64,000 nucleotides of DNA, taken from NCBI RefSeq assembly GCF_008329585.1, contig NZ_NPKP01000002.1, positions 868,001-932,000 on the forward strand, written 5' to 3'. A program made the translations under genes and the position numbers. This DNA comes from Mycolicibacterium sp. P9-22 (GTDB lineage Bacteria; Actinomycetota; Actinomycetes; Mycobacteriales; Mycobacteriaceae). A model generated the notes under the pieces. The model saw only the letters and a list, made by a program, of their open reading frames with translations. It was not told the origin of the DNA and did no database searches. Positions 46,816-56,074 of the stretch are shown piece by piece; positions within the stretch are counted from its first letter, which is position 1; each line of letters begins with the position of its first letter.

Positions 46816-48029
46816 TGCGTTCGGTCGAGGAACACCAGCAGGTCATCGCCGACCTGGTGCAGGCCCGCCCGCCGGTGACGATGGCACCGGGCGACGCTCT
46901 CGGAATGGTGCTGGCCGCCGATATCGTCGCCGGGCTGTCGCTGCCCGGTTTCGACAACTCCGCGATGGACGGGTTCGCGGTGCTGGCCACCGACATCGCC
47001 GCTGCGAGTGCCGAGAACCCGGTCATACTGCCGGTCACCGATGACATCCCGGCCGGGCGCACCGACACCCAGCCGCTGAAACCCGGTACCGCACAACGCA
47101 TCATGACCGGAGCACCACTGCCGCCCGGGGCCACCACCGTCGTCCCCGTGGAGTCGACGGACGCAGACTTCTCCACCAACGCCCAACAGGTGCAGATTCG
47201 TGCCGCCACCAGGGACGGTCAGCACATCCGGCGCGCCGGGGAGGACGTCGCGGCGGGCACCACGGTGCTGCGGGCCGGTCAGCTGCTCACCCCGGCGGCC
47301 CTGGGACTGGTCGCCGCACTGGGTCTGGCCGAGGTGAGCGTGCTGCCGCGGCCCCGGGTGCTGGTGATGTCGACGGGTTCGGAGCTGGTCGCGCCCGGCA
47401 CCCCGCTGCTGCCCGGCCAGATCTACGAGTCCAATGCGGTGATGCTGGCCGCCGCCGTCCGCGACGCGGGTGCCGACGTGATCGCCTCGGTGATGGTCGG
47501 TGACGATGTTGCCGCGTTCCGGGTCGCGCTGGATGCCCACGCCGGGCAGGCCGACCTGATCATCACCACCGGCGGGGTGAGCGCGGGGGCCTACGAGGTG
47601 GTCAAGGACGCCCTCGGGACTCAGGTGGAATTCGTGAAGGTGGCCATGCAGCCCGGGATGCCGCAGGGCTCCGGGCAGGTGGCCGGCGTCCCGATCGTCA
47701 CGCTGCCCGGCAACCCGGTCAGCGCACTGGTGTCCTTCGAGGTGTTCCTGCGTCCGCCACTGCGCGCCGCGATGGGCCTGCCAGCCGATCGCCCCCGCAT
47801 CACCGCCACCCTGGCCGAGGGGCTGACCTCGCCGGCCGGCAAACGCCAGTTCCGGCGCGGTGTGCTCGCCTTCGAGAAGGGCCGGCCCGTTGCCACCGGC
47901 TACGGGCCGCCCGCCTCGCACCACTTGCGCTGGCTCGCATCGTCGAACTGCCTGCTGGACATCCCCCAGGGTGTCGACAAGGTGGCCGCCGGGTCACAGG
48001 TCGACGTGTGGGACCTGTCGACCGCCTGA
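46815..48029 (+). CDS. moeA2: Molybdopterin molybdenumtransferase MoeA
   Basis: Inserts molybdate into adenylylated molybdopterin in the last step of molybdenum cofactor synthesis, 404 residues. MoeA blocks are clear: FDNSAMDGFAVLA (residues ~41-53), IMTGAPLPPGA, RRAGEDV, STGSEL, TTGGVSAGAYEVVK and LPGNPVSALVSFEVFLRP in pieces. The order and length match Rv0438c. It starts on the SDR stop codon (TGATG), so expression is coupled. Its presence in an operon of phospholipid genes has no obvious metabolic logic. Confidence 0.96.
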   Translation: MRSVEEHQQVIADLVQARPPVTMAPGDALGMVLAADIVAGLSLPGFDNSAMDGFAVLATDIAAASAENPVILPVTDDIPAGRTDTQPLKPGTAQRIMTGAPLPPGATTVVPVESTDADFSTNAQQVQIRAATRDGQHIRRAGEDVAAGTTVLRAGQLLTPAALGLVAALGLAEVSVLPRPRVLVMSTGSELVAPGTPLLPGQIYESNAVMLAAAVRDAGADVIASVMVGDDVAAFRVALDAHAGQADLIITTGGVSAGAYEVVKDALGTQVEFVKVAMQPGMPQGSGQVAGVPIVTLPGNPVSALVSFEVFLRPPLRAAMGLPADRPRITATLAEGLTSPAGKRQFRRGVLAFEKGRPVATGYGPPASHHLRWLASSNCLLDIPQGVDKVAAGSQVDVWDLSTA

Positions 48030-48053
48030 CCACACGTAGAATCGGGAGCCAAT

Positions 48054-48764
48054 ATGGCCAGACCTGCGCGATCACCCGATGACGACCGCTCAGAAGCGCA
48101 ACGCTTCATCGAACTCGTCCGCTCCACCGTCCCTCCGGTCCATCCGGCCGGCCTGCCGTTCATCGCCGGCGGGCTGGGCCTGGCGGCTGCCGGCCGCAAC
48201 CGCCGCTGGCTGCGCAATGCCGGTCTCGGCGCTGCGAGCTTCAGCGCACTGTTCTTCCGCCATCCGCCCCGGGTGCCCCCGAGTCGTCCCGGCGTTGTGG
48301 TCGCACCGGCCGACGGACTGGTCACCCTGCTGGACACCGCGGTGCCGCCGGCCGAACTGGGCCTGGGCGGTGCCCCGATGAAGCGGATCAGCATCTTCCT
48401 GTCCATCTTCGACGCCCACGTGCAGCGCGCGCCGGTGGCCGGTGAGGTCATCGCCGTGCACCACCGCCCGGGCAAGTTCCTGTCCGCGGACAAGGACACC
48501 GCCAGCGAGGACAACGAGCGCAACAGCATGTGGCTGCGCACCGAAGGCGGTGTGGACATCGTCGCCGTGCAGATCGCCGGACTCATCGCCCGGCGCATCG
48601 TGTGCAGCGCCCACACCGGTGACAAGCTCGCCCTCGGCGAGACCTACGGGCTGATCCGGTTCGGCTCCCGGCTGGACACCTATTTCCCGGCCGATTCCCG
48701 TGTGCTGGTGGAGAGCGGCCAGCGGGCGATCGGCGGGGAAACCGTCCTGGCCGAGCTGCCCTGA
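48054..48764 (+). CDS. psd: Phosphatidylserine decarboxylase (archaeal-type proenzyme)
   Basis: Makes phosphatidylethanolamine from phosphatidylserine. The 236-residue proenzyme has a short hydrophobic N-terminus and the conserved histidine-bearing [18 protein letters not shown] region (~105-122). The autocleavage site is FGSRLD near residue 205: the serine after glycine becomes the pyruvoyl group. This short form, with GS in place of LGST, is usual in mycobacteria. It stands 24 bases after moeA and its stop overlaps the pssA ATG (TGATG), so enzyme and its substrate-producing partner are coupled. Confidence 0.95.
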   Translation: MARPARSPDDDRSEAQRFIELVRSTVPPVHPAGLPFIAGGLGLAAAGRNRRWLRNAGLGAASFSALFFRHPPRVPPSRPGVVVAPADGLVTLLDTAVPPAELGLGGAPMKRISIFLSIFDAHVQRAPVAGEVIAVHHRPGKFLSADKDTASEDNERNSMWLRTEGGVDIVAVQIAGLIARRIVCSAHTGDKLALGETYGLIRFGSRLDTYFPADSRVLVESGQRAIGGETVLAELP

Positions 48765-49618
48765 TGCAGCGCACCAAGCCACGCCCGGCGGCGATGCGGA
48801 TACTGCCGAGCGCCACCACGGTGTTGGCAATCTGCGCGGGCCTGACCTCCATCAAGTTCGCGCTCGACAGCCGACCGGATATCGCGCTCGCCCTGATCGG
48901 CGCGGCCGCGATCCTGGACGGCATCGACGGCGGCATCGCGCGGGCGCTGGACGCCCAGTCGCGGATGGGCGCCGAGATCGACTCGCTGGCCGACGCGGTG
49001 AACTTCGGGGTGGCGCCCGCGCTGGTGGTCTATGTGACATTGCTGCCGGCGTCCCCGGTCGGCTGGATCTTCGCGCTGCTGTACTGCGTGTGCATCGTGC
49101 TGCGGCTGGCGCGCTTCAACGCGCTGCTCGACGACGACACAAAACCCGCCTACACGCGGCAGTACTTCACCGGTATGCCCGCGCCCTGCGGCGCCGTCGG
49201 CGTCATCGGCCCGCTCGCCGCGATGCTGCAGTTCGGCCAGGGCTGGTGGACCGCGCCCTGGTTCGTCTGTCTGTGGTTCGCCGCGAACGCCTCCCTGTTG
49301 GTCAGCCGGGTTCCCACCCTGGCGCTGAAATCGGTCTCGATGCCGCCCAACGCGGCACCGTTCCTCTTGATCGCCATCGCCGCCGCGGCCGCCGCGCTGC
49401 TGCTGTTCCCCTACGTGCTGGTGCTGCTCATCATCGTCGGCTACGTCTGCATCATCCCGTTCACGGTCCGCAGCCAACGCTGGGTGAAGGCCCGGCCCGA
49501 GACGTGGAACGACAAACCGGGCCAGCGCCGCCAGGCCCGCCGCGAGATCCGCCGCGCGCAGCCGAACCGCCGCTCGATGTCGCGTCTGGGTCTGCGCAAG
49601 CCGCAGGGCCGCAAATGA
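48764..49618 (+). CDS. pssA: Phosphatidylserine synthase (CDP-alcohol transferase)
   Basis: Condenses CDP-diacylglycerol with serine to form phosphatidylserine, the substrate of the preceding gene's enzyme. The 284-residue membrane protein has the CDP-alcohol phosphotransferase motif DGIDGGIARALDAQSRMGAEIDSLAD in order at residues ~48-73 (DG-x2-AR-x8-G-x3-D-x3-D). About seven membrane segments follow. The basic C-terminal tail (RRQARREIRRAQPNRR) is typical of mycobacterial PssA. The stop overlaps the AAA ATPase start (ATGA). Confidence 0.95.
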   Translation: MQRTKPRPAAMRILPSATTVLAICAGLTSIKFALDSRPDIALALIGAAAILDGIDGGIARALDAQSRMGAEIDSLADAVNFGVAPALVVYVTLLPASPVGWIFALLYCVCIVLRLARFNALLDDDTKPAYTRQYFTGMPAPCGAVGVIGPLAAMLQFGQGWWTAPWFVCLWFAANASLLVSRVPTLALKSVSMPPNAAPFLLIAIAAAAAALLLFPYVLVLLIIVGYVCIIPFTVRSQRWVKARPETWNDKPGQRRQARREIRRAQPNRRSMSRLGLRKPQGRK

Positions 49619-51762
49619 CCGAACTCCGGCTGACCGCGCGGCTGACCACCTCGGCCCTGGACAGCCGCCGCGGTGTGGTGCGCCTGCACCCGGAGGCCAT
49701 CGCCGCCCTGGGTATTCGCGAATGGGATGCGGTGTCCCTGCTGGGCTCGCGCACCACCGCGGCAGTGGTCGGTCTGGCGCCCGGCGGCACCCCCGCCGGG
49801 GTGGCGCTCCTCGACGATGTGACGCTGTCCAACGCGGGCCTGCGGGAGAACGCGGAGGTGGTGGTGGCCCCGGTGACGGTGTTCGGCGCCCGTTCGGTCA
49901 CCCTGACCGGCTCCCGGCTGGCCACCCAGTCGGTGACGCCGGCGACGCTGCGCATGGCACTGCTCGGCAAGGTGGTGTCCGTCGGTGACACCGTCTCGCT
50001 GCTGCCCCGCGATCTCGGTCCGGGTACCTCGACGTCGGCGGCGACCACCGCGCTGACCACCTCGGTGGGCATCACCTGGACCTCGGAGCTGCTGACGGTG
50101 ACCGATGTGGATCCGGCCGGAACCGTGAGTGTGCAACCCAACTCGAATGTCTGCTGGGGTGACGGCACGGCGGTCTCCGCCCCGGCGGCCCCCAGCCAGG
50201 CGCCCGCCGCTCCGGCGATCCCGCTCGACGATCTCAAGGGTGCCCACGTGCAGGCCGGCAAGCTGGCCGAGTGGCTCAAGCTGGCGCTCGACGAGCCGCA
50301 ACTACTCGAAAGCTTGGGCGCGACAGCCAATCTCGGCGTCCTGGTGTCCGGGCCTCCCGGTGTCGGCAAGTCCACTCTGGTGCGGGCGGTCTGCGCCGAG
50401 CGCCGGCTGGTCGAACTGGACGGACCAGAGGTGGGCGCGCTGCGCGCCGACGACCGGCTCTCCAGCGTGACGTCCGCGGTCAACTCGGTCCGCGACGGCG
50501 GCGTGCTGCTCATCACCGATATCGACGCGTTGCTGCCCTCGACCGCCGAACCGGTGGCAACCCTGATCCTCACCGAGCTGCGGAATGCGGTGTCCACCAA
50601 GGGTGCCGCCTTCATCGCCACCTCGGCGCTGCCCGACAACGTCGACGCCCGGCTGCGCGCACCGGATCTGTGTGACCGCGAACTCGGGCTGAGCCTGCCC
50701 GACGGCGCCACCCGCAAGGCGCTGCTGGAGGTGCTGCTGCGCGGGGTACCCGCCGGCGACCTCAACCTCGACGAAATCGGGGAAAAGACACCGGGTTTCG
50801 TGGTCGCCGACCTGGCCGCCCTGGTCCGCGAGGCCGCTCTGCGGGCGGCCGCGCGGGCCAGCGCCGACGGGCAGCCTCCCGCGCTCACCCAGGAGGACTT
50901 CGGCGGGGCGCTGTCGATCATCCGCCCGCTGTCCCGGTCGGCCACCGAGGAGGTGGCCGTCGGTGCGGTCACCCTGGAGGACGTCGGCGACATGGTGGCC
51001 ACCAAGCAGGCGCTCACCGAGGCGGTGCTGTGGCCGCTGCAGCACCCGGACACCTTCGCCCGCCTCGGCGTGCAACCCCCGCGCGGTGTGCTGCTCTACG
51101 GGCCGCCCGGCTGCGGCAAGACCTTCGTGGTGCGTGCGCTGGCCAGTTCGGGCCGGCTCAGCGTGCACGCCGTCAAGGGTGCCGAGCTGATGGACAAGTG
51201 GGTCGGGTCCTCGGAGAAGGCGGTGCGCGAATTGTTCCGCCGGGCACGCGATTCGGCGCCGTCGCTGGTGTTCCTGGACGAGATCGACGCGCTGGCACCG
51301 CGACGCGGGCAGAGCCATGATTCCGGGGTGACCGACCGCGTGGTGGCCGCGCTGCTGACCGAACTGGACGGCATCGACCCGCTGCGCGATGTGGTGGTGC
51401 TCGGCGCCACCAACCGTCCCGATCTGATCGACCCGGCGCTGCTGCGCCCGGGCCGGCTGGAGAAGCTGGTGTTCGTCGAGCCTCCGGATGCCCAGGCACG
51501 CAAGGACATTCTGCGCACCTCGGGCAAATCCATCCCGCTTGCCGGAGATGTCGACCTCGATGCGCTTGCCGAGGATCTGGACGGGTACAGCGCCGCGGAC
51601 TGTGTGGCGCTGCTGCGCGAGGCCGCCCTGACCGCGATGCGGCGCTCCATCGACGCGGCCGACGTCACCGCCGAGGACGTGGCCAAGGCCCGCAACAACG
51701 TCCGCCCGTCACTGGACCCGGCACAGGTCGAGTCGCTACGCGCGTTCGCTGAGGGTCGCTAG
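49615..51762 (+). CDS. CDC48/p97-like double AAA+ ATPase (Rv0435c-like)
   Basis: A 715-residue AAA+ protein with an N-terminal CDC48-type double-psi barrel (residues ~1-170) and two ATPase domains. D1 has the P-loop GPPGVGKST (~246-254) but its Walker B reads LLITDIDAL, lacking the usual catalytic glutamate. D2 is complete: GPPGCGKTF, LVFLDEIDAL and the second region of homology NRPDLIDPALLRPGRLE. D2 therefore probably does the hydrolysis. It likely remodels or unfolds protein substrates, unknown. ATG 49615 overlaps pssA as ATGA. Its 3' end overlaps the convergent SRPBCC gene by 27 bases. Confidence 0.95.
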   Translation: MTELRLTARLTTSALDSRRGVVRLHPEAIAALGIREWDAVSLLGSRTTAAVVGLAPGGTPAGVALLDDVTLSNAGLRENAEVVVAPVTVFGARSVTLTGSRLATQSVTPATLRMALLGKVVSVGDTVSLLPRDLGPGTSTSAATTALTTSVGITWTSELLTVTDVDPAGTVSVQPNSNVCWGDGTAVSAPAAPSQAPAAPAIPLDDLKGAHVQAGKLAEWLKLALDEPQLLESLGATANLGVLVSGPPGVGKSTLVRAVCAERRLVELDGPEVGALRADDRLSSVTSAVNSVRDGGVLLITDIDALLPSTAEPVATLILTELRNAVSTKGAAFIATSALPDNVDARLRAPDLCDRELGLSLPDGATRKALLEVLLRGVPAGDLNLDEIGEKTPGFVVADLAALVREAALRAAARASADGQPPALTQEDFGGALSIIRPLSRSATEEVAVGAVTLEDVGDMVATKQALTEAVLWPLQHPDTFARLGVQPPRGVLLYGPPGCGKTFVVRALASSGRLSVHAVKGAELMDKWVGSSEKAVRELFRRARDSAPSLVFLDEIDALAPRRGQSHDSGVTDRVVAALLTELDGIDPLRDVVVLGATNRPDLIDPALLRPGRLEKLVFVEPPDAQARKDILRTSGKSIPLAGDVDLDALAEDLDGYSAADCVALLREAALTAMRRSIDAADVTAEDVAKARNNVRPSLDPAQVESLRAFAEGR

Positions 51763-52185
51763 TCGCTCGATCGAGGCGGCCAGGTTGTCCGCGGCGGTCG
51801 CCTTGGCCCGCACCAGCCGCTTCTCCTCGGTGAGGTTTGTCCAGTCATAGGTGTGAGTCACCCTGGACCTGCCCGCCGGACCGTCGCTGAGCGGCTCGAT
51901 CTCCCAGCGCCACAGATGGCCCGGGGGCTGCTTGCCCTCCTCGGACGGCAGCCACGCGATGCGGCGGCCCTCCTCGAACTCGACGATGTGGTTCTCCCGC
52001 ACCGTGCCGGAGTGCACCATCATCCGGAACACGTCGCCCACGGCGCGCACCCGCTGCCCGGCGGCGGCCTCGGTCAGATTGCCGTTGCCGTCCCATCGCG
52101 GTTGCTGGGCAGGGTCGGCGATCAGCTCGAAGATGACATCGGGGGCCGCCGCGATCTCACGGCTGGCGCTCACAATCCGGCTCAT
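51736..52185 (-). CDS. SRPBCC/polyketide-cyclase-like protein
   Basis: A 149-residue START-like (SRPBCC) protein that would hold a hydrophobic ligand. The N-terminal strand IVSASREIAAAPDVIFELIADPAQQPRWDG is typical, as are WRWEIEPL and VTHTYDWTNL. No catalytic residues are recognisable, so ligand and function are unknown. Its coding region overlaps the AAA ATPase's 3' end by 27 bases on the opposite strand. It is divergent from the DUF1707 gene across 82 bases that hold three copies of a 9-base motif. Confidence 0.85.
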   Translation of the reverse strand: MSRIVSASREIAAAPDVIFELIADPAQQPRWDGNGNLTEAAAGQRVRAVGDVFRMMVHSGTVRENHIVEFEEGRRIAWLPSEEGKQPPGHLWRWEIEPLSDGPAGRSRVTHTYDWTNLTEEKRLVRAKATAADNLAASIERLATLSERA

Positions 52186-52210
52186 CCCAGCAGGCTACAG
52201 ATCTTGACGC

Positions 52211-52253
52211 TGACTAGTTCAACGGGGATAGTCGAACTAGTCACTGACTAGTT
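52211..52253. promoter_or_regulatory. Triple TGACTAGTT operator-like cluster
   Basis: TGACTAGTTC (52211-52220) and GAACTAGTCA (52234-52243) are a perfect 10-base inverted repeat with a 13-base spacer. A third copy, TGACTAGTT (52245-52253), follows directly. Together they fill the gap upstream of the DUF1707 gene, whose GGGGAGG ribosome site begins 4 bases later. Likely a cooperative repressor or activator site; the protein is unknown. Confidence 0.7.
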
Positions 52254-52267
52254 ATGGGGAGGCTGCC

Positions 52268-52675
52268 ATGTCCGATATCCGCGCCGGGGACCGCGAGCGG
52301 GAACGGACCGCCACCGATCTGGGGCAGGCCCTGGCCCAAGGCTATCTCCCGATGGCCGAGTACGAGGACCGATTGGGCCGCGCCTTCGCGGCCCACAGCG
52401 CCGGAGAACTGGATGCTCTCGTCGCCGATCTGCCGGTCGGCCACTTGCGCCGGCACGACCCCCGCCGACGGACCGCACAGGTCCGGGCCGCCCGGCTCAG
52501 CGTGCGCATCCACCTGGCCGCCTACCTCGCCGGCGCGCTGCTCATGCTCGGCATCTGGCTGGCCGTGGGTCTCGGCGGGGGCGGCTGGTACTTCTGGCCG
52601 GTGTGGCCGATCATGGGGTGGGGCATCGGCGTGGTATCGCACGCCATTCCGATAATGGCTCACGTCAGGTCGTAA
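52268..52675 (+). CDS. DUF1707 / 2TM membrane protein
   Basis: A 135-residue protein. The N-terminal DUF1707 domain (DIRAGDRERERTATDLGQALAQGYLPMAEYEDRLGRAFAAHSAGELDALVADLP, residues ~3-56, seen as blocks) precedes two membrane segments (~83-102 and ~104-125). DUF1707 proteins in actinobacteria are thought to regulate the cell envelope or stress; function unproven. A strong GGGGAGG site sits upstream of ATG 52268. The Mrp operon starts 67 bases downstream on the same strand with its own -10 (TAGAAT, 52687-52692). Confidence 0.88.
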   Translation: MSDIRAGDRERERTATDLGQALAQGYLPMAEYEDRLGRAFAAHSAGELDALVADLPVGHLRRHDPRRRTAQVRAARLSVRIHLAAYLAGALLMLGIWLAVGLGGGGWYFWPVWPIMGWGIGVVSHAIPIMAHVRS

Positions 52676-52686
52676 AACGGCCCAGG

Positions 52687-52692
52687 TAGAAT
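52687..52692 (+). promoter_or_regulatory. Possible -10 box of the Mrp operon
   Basis: TAGAAT matches the TANNNT pattern of mycobacterial -10 elements, 51 bases upstream of the Mrp A start at 52743. No good -35 is visible at the usual distance. Weak inference. Confidence 0.35.
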
Positions 52693-52742
52693 GGCATAAG
52701 CCCTAGTGGCTGACACCCCGACCCCAATCCGATCGGAGTGCC

Positions 52743-55613
52743 GTGCTCGCCGTTCTCCTTGCCCATGCGGTCGCCACCGCGGTGGCGCCCCTTCTGGTCG
52801 CCAGATGGGGCCGACTCGCGTTCTATCCGTTGGCTCTGGTTCCGCTCGGATCGCTGATCTGGGTCGGGTCGAACTGGCCGGGCGGGGCTGACAACACCCC
52901 GACGGTTCACATCCCGTGGGTGCCCGAGCTGTCCATGGACATCACGCTGCGCTTCGATTCGCTGGCCGCGATCATGAGCGTGCTGGTGCTGGCCATCGGC
53001 GCGCTCGTCCTCTTCTACTGCGCCGAGTACTTCCACCACCACGAAGGCCGCATCGAGAAGCGGCTGCCCAGCTTCGCCGCCGAACTCGTCGCCTTCTCCG
53101 GCGCGATGTTCGGCCTCGTGGTCAGCGACAACATGCTGCTGCTCTACATCTTCTGGGAAACCACCACCGTGCTGTCGTTCCTGCTGGTGGGTCACTACGC
53201 CGAACGCGCCACCAGCCGCCGCGCCGCCACCCAGGCACTGCTGGTGACCACCTTCGGTGGGCTGGCGATGCTGGTGGGCATCATCATCCTCGGCAACATG
53301 TCGGGGACCTATCTGCTCTCCGAGCTCATCGCCGCACCACCGACCGGCACGGCCGCCACCATCGGTATCGCGCTCATCCTGGTCGGCGCGCTGTCCAAAT
53401 CGGCGATCGTTCCGCTGCACTTCTGGCTGCCCGGCGCGATGGCCGCGCCCACGCCGGTCAGCGCCTACCTGCACGCCGCCGCGATGGTGAAGGCCGGCGT
53501 CTACCTGGTCGCCCGCATGACACCCGGGTTCGCCGACACCCCACTGTGGAGACCCATGGTGGTGGGGCTGGGCCTGCTCACCATGCTGATGGCGGGCTGG
53601 CGGGCGGTGCGCGAATACGACCTCAAACTCATTTTGGCGTTCGGCACCGTGAGTCAACTCGGGCTGATCACCATCATGGTGGGCGCCGGCGGCCCCGACA
53701 TGATGCTGGCCGGATTGGCCATGCTTTGCGCGCACGCGATGTTCAAAGCCGCCCTCTTCATGGTCGTCGGGGTGATCGACCACGCCACCGGCACCCGTGA
53801 CATCCGCAAGCTGGCCGGTCTCGGCGGGCGGCACCGTCCCTTGCTGGCAATCGCCGTCGGTGCCACCGCGAGCATGGCCGCGCTGCCCCCGTTCTTCGGG
53901 TTCGTCGCCAAGGAAGCCGATCTGGAGACCGTGCTGCACAGCCCGACGCTGGCCGCCGCCGCCCCGTTCGTGCTCGCCGGCATCGTGATCGGCTCGGTCT
54001 TCACCACCATCTACAGCCTGCGATTCCTGTGGGGCGCCTTCGCCGACAAGGGACACCGCCAACCCAGCGTCCGGGTCCTGGAGATGCACCGCCCGCCGGT
54101 GACCTTCCTGCTGCCGCCGGCCATTTTGGCGGCCGCGGGTCTGGTGCTCGGGCTCTGGCCGTCCGGGCTGGACTCGGTGCTCGACGACTACGCCGAGACC
54201 ATCCCCGGCCCGTCGGAGTACCACCTGGCGCTGTGGCACGGGTTCGGCGTCCCGCTGCTGCTTTCGGTGCTGATCCTCGGGGTCGGCACGTGCGTGTTCT
54301 TCGGCCGGAACCGATTGCCCCGCAGCAGGTCCGGGTTCACCCCGCTGGGCAACGCCGACCGGATCTACGACGAGGTGATGCGCGGCCTCGACGTGCTGGC
54401 GGTGCGCCTGACGGCGCAGACCCAACGCGGTTCGCTGCCCGCCACGCAATCGGTGATCCTCTGCACGCTGGTGCTCCTGCCCGTCGCCGCCCTGCTGATG
54501 GGTGCCCGCAACCGGCCGGAACTGGCACTGTGGGACTCCCCGCTGCAGGTGGTGATCGGCCTGGTGATCCTGGCCGCCGCGGTGGGCGCGACGGTGATGC
54601 GCAACCGACTGGCCGCCGTGCTGCTGGTCGGCGTCACCGGCTACGGCTGCGGCGCCATCTTCGCCTTCCACGGCGCACCCGACCTCGCTTTGACCCAGTT
54701 CCTGGTCGAGACCCTGCTTCTGGTGATCTTCGTGTTGGTGCTGCGCACCCTGCCCGCCGAGGCCGACCGCTCCAACATCAACCGCAGCCGGCTGCCCAGG
54801 GCCGCGCTGTCACTGGCGGTCGGCGCGGCGGTGACCGGGCTGGCGGTGTTCGCGATGGCCGCCCGCGACACCCGGCCGATCGCCGAGCTGCTGCCCGACG
54901 CCGCCTACTACCGCGGACACGGCGCCAACACCGTCAACGTGCTGCTCGTCGACATCCGCGCCTGGGACACCATGGGCGAGATCTCGGTATTGGTGGTGGC
55001 CGCCACCGGTGTTGCGTCGATGGTGTTCCGCAACAGGCGATTCGGCGCCGCGCCGAGGGTCTCCCAGGCCAAACCGAGTGCGGTCGGCCAGCCCGATATC
55101 GGGTTGGTCGGGGCCTACAGTCCGGCGGCCGGCGATGTCACCTGGCTGCGCGGCAGCGAACTGCGCGACCCGCGGCACCGCTCGCTGGTGCTCGAGGTGG
55201 CCACCCGCATCATCTTCCCACTCATCATGGTGCTCTCGGCGTACCTGTTCTTCGCCGGTCACAACACTCCCGGCGGTGGTTTCGCCGGCGGGCTGACGGC
55301 CGGACTGGCACTGGTGCTGCGCTATCTGGCCGGTGGCCGTTACGAACTCGGCGAAACCCTGCCGCTGGACGCCGGGAAGGTGCTGGGCACCGGACTGGCA
55401 TTGTCCGCGGGCACCGCGGTGACCTCGCTGCTGCTCGGCGCGCCGGTGCTGTCCTCGGCGGTGCTGCATCTGGACGTCCCGCTGCTCGGTGACATCAAAC
55501 TCGTCACCGCCCTGTTCTTCGACCTCGGCGTGTATCTGATCGTGGTCGGTCTTGTTCTCGACATCCTGCGCAGCCTGGGTGCCCGCGTCGATGTGGAGAT
55601 GGTGCGACGATGA
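52743..55613 (+). CDS. mrpA: Mrp Na+/H+ antiporter subunit A, fused to subunit B
   Basis: Large subunit of the multi-component Mrp antiporter, 956 residues, starting at GTG 52743. It has many membrane segments and shares the ND5-like proton channel core (LLLYIFWETTTVLSFLLVGHY and SKSAIVPLHFWLPGAMAAPTPVSAYLHAAAMVKAG in blocks, at ~130-260). The last ~150 residues (FPLIMVLSAYLFFAGHNTPGGGFAGGL) form the MrpB domain, fused in one chain as in many actinobacteria. Exchanges Na+ or K+ for protons in the membrane. The next gene starts at its stop (ATGA overlap). Confidence 0.96.
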   Translation: MLAVLLAHAVATAVAPLLVARWGRLAFYPLALVPLGSLIWVGSNWPGGADNTPTVHIPWVPELSMDITLRFDSLAAIMSVLVLAIGALVLFYCAEYFHHHEGRIEKRLPSFAAELVAFSGAMFGLVVSDNMLLLYIFWETTTVLSFLLVGHYAERATSRRAATQALLVTTFGGLAMLVGIIILGNMSGTYLLSELIAAPPTGTAATIGIALILVGALSKSAIVPLHFWLPGAMAAPTPVSAYLHAAAMVKAGVYLVARMTPGFADTPLWRPMVVGLGLLTMLMAGWRAVREYDLKLILAFGTVSQLGLITIMVGAGGPDMMLAGLAMLCAHAMFKAALFMVVGVIDHATGTRDIRKLAGLGGRHRPLLAIAVGATASMAALPPFFGFVAKEADLETVLHSPTLAAAAPFVLAGIVIGSVFTTIYSLRFLWGAFADKGHRQPSVRVLEMHRPPVTFLLPPAILAAAGLVLGLWPSGLDSVLDDYAETIPGPSEYHLALWHGFGVPLLLSVLILGVGTCVFFGRNRLPRSRSGFTPLGNADRIYDEVMRGLDVLAVRLTAQTQRGSLPATQSVILCTLVLLPVAALLMGARNRPELALWDSPLQVVIGLVILAAAVGATVMRNRLAAVLLVGVTGYGCGAIFAFHGAPDLALTQFLVETLLLVIFVLVLRTLPAEADRSNINRSRLPRAALSLAVGAAVTGLAVFAMAARDTRPIAELLPDAAYYRGHGANTVNVLLVDIRAWDTMGEISVLVVAATGVASMVFRNRRFGAAPRVSQAKPSAVGQPDIGLVGAYSPAAGDVTWLRGSELRDPRHRSLVLEVATRIIFPLIMVLSAYLFFAGHNTPGGGFAGGLTAGLALVLRYLAGGRYELGETLPLDAGKVLGTGLALSAGTAVTSLLLGAPVLSSAVLHLDVPLLGDIKLVTALFFDLGVYLIVVGLVLDILRSLGARVDVEMVRR

Positions 55614-56074
55614 TCACCTACCTGGTTCCCCTCGTCCTGATCGGTGGACTCACCAGCGCCGGGGTGTACCTACTGCTGGAACGCACGCTGACCCGAATGC
55701 TGTTGGGATTGCTGCTCATCGGCAATGCCGTCAACCTGCTGATCCTCAATGTCGGTGGCCCGTCCGGTAATCCGCCGGTCTACGGGCGGTCCAGCAACGG
55801 CGCCGAGACCGACGCCGACCCGTTGGCGCAGGGCATGATCCTGACCGCCATCGTGATCAGCATGGGCATCGCCGCCTTCGTGCTGGCGCTGGCCTACCGG
55901 TCCTATCAGCTGACCACCATCGAAGAGGTCAGCAACGACCCCGAGGACACCAGGGTGGCCGAACGGGTGGACGACTCCGGCGTCGACCGCGACATCCCCG
56001 ATGTGGTGGCCTCGCGCGACACCGATGCACCCGACGAGCTCGACGCGCTGCCGGGTGCGGAGGGCTCACGCTGA
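55610..56074 (+). CDS. mrpC: Mrp antiporter subunit C
   Basis: Subunit C, 154 residues, related to NuoK of complex I. Three membrane segments (residues ~4-25, ~30-50 and ~75-98) hold the C-type conserved LLGLLLIGNAVNLLILNVGG and DPLAQGMILTAIVISMGIAAF. An acidic C-terminal extension of about 50 residues (EDTRVAERVDDSG and on) is unusual in length compared with the core subunit (~110 residues). ATGA overlap with mrpA and TGATG with mrpD. Confidence 0.95.
   Translation: MITYLVPLVLIGGLTSAGVYLLLERTLTRMLLGLLLIGNAVNLLILNVGGPSGNPPVYGRSSNGAETDADPLAQGMILTAIVISMGIAAFVLALAYRSYQLTTIEEVSNDPEDTRVAERVDDSGVDRDIPDVVASRDTDAPDELDALPGAEGSR

Noticed and set aside
48700..49614. Upstream extension of the AAA ATPase frame through psd and pssA
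   Set aside because: It reads over pssA out of phase with Arg/Ala-rich sequence; the ATG at 49615 overlapping the pssA stop is the real start.
52665..54671. 668-codon minus strand open frame
   Set aside because: Antisense to mrpA; Gly/Gln/His-rich and implausible as protein.
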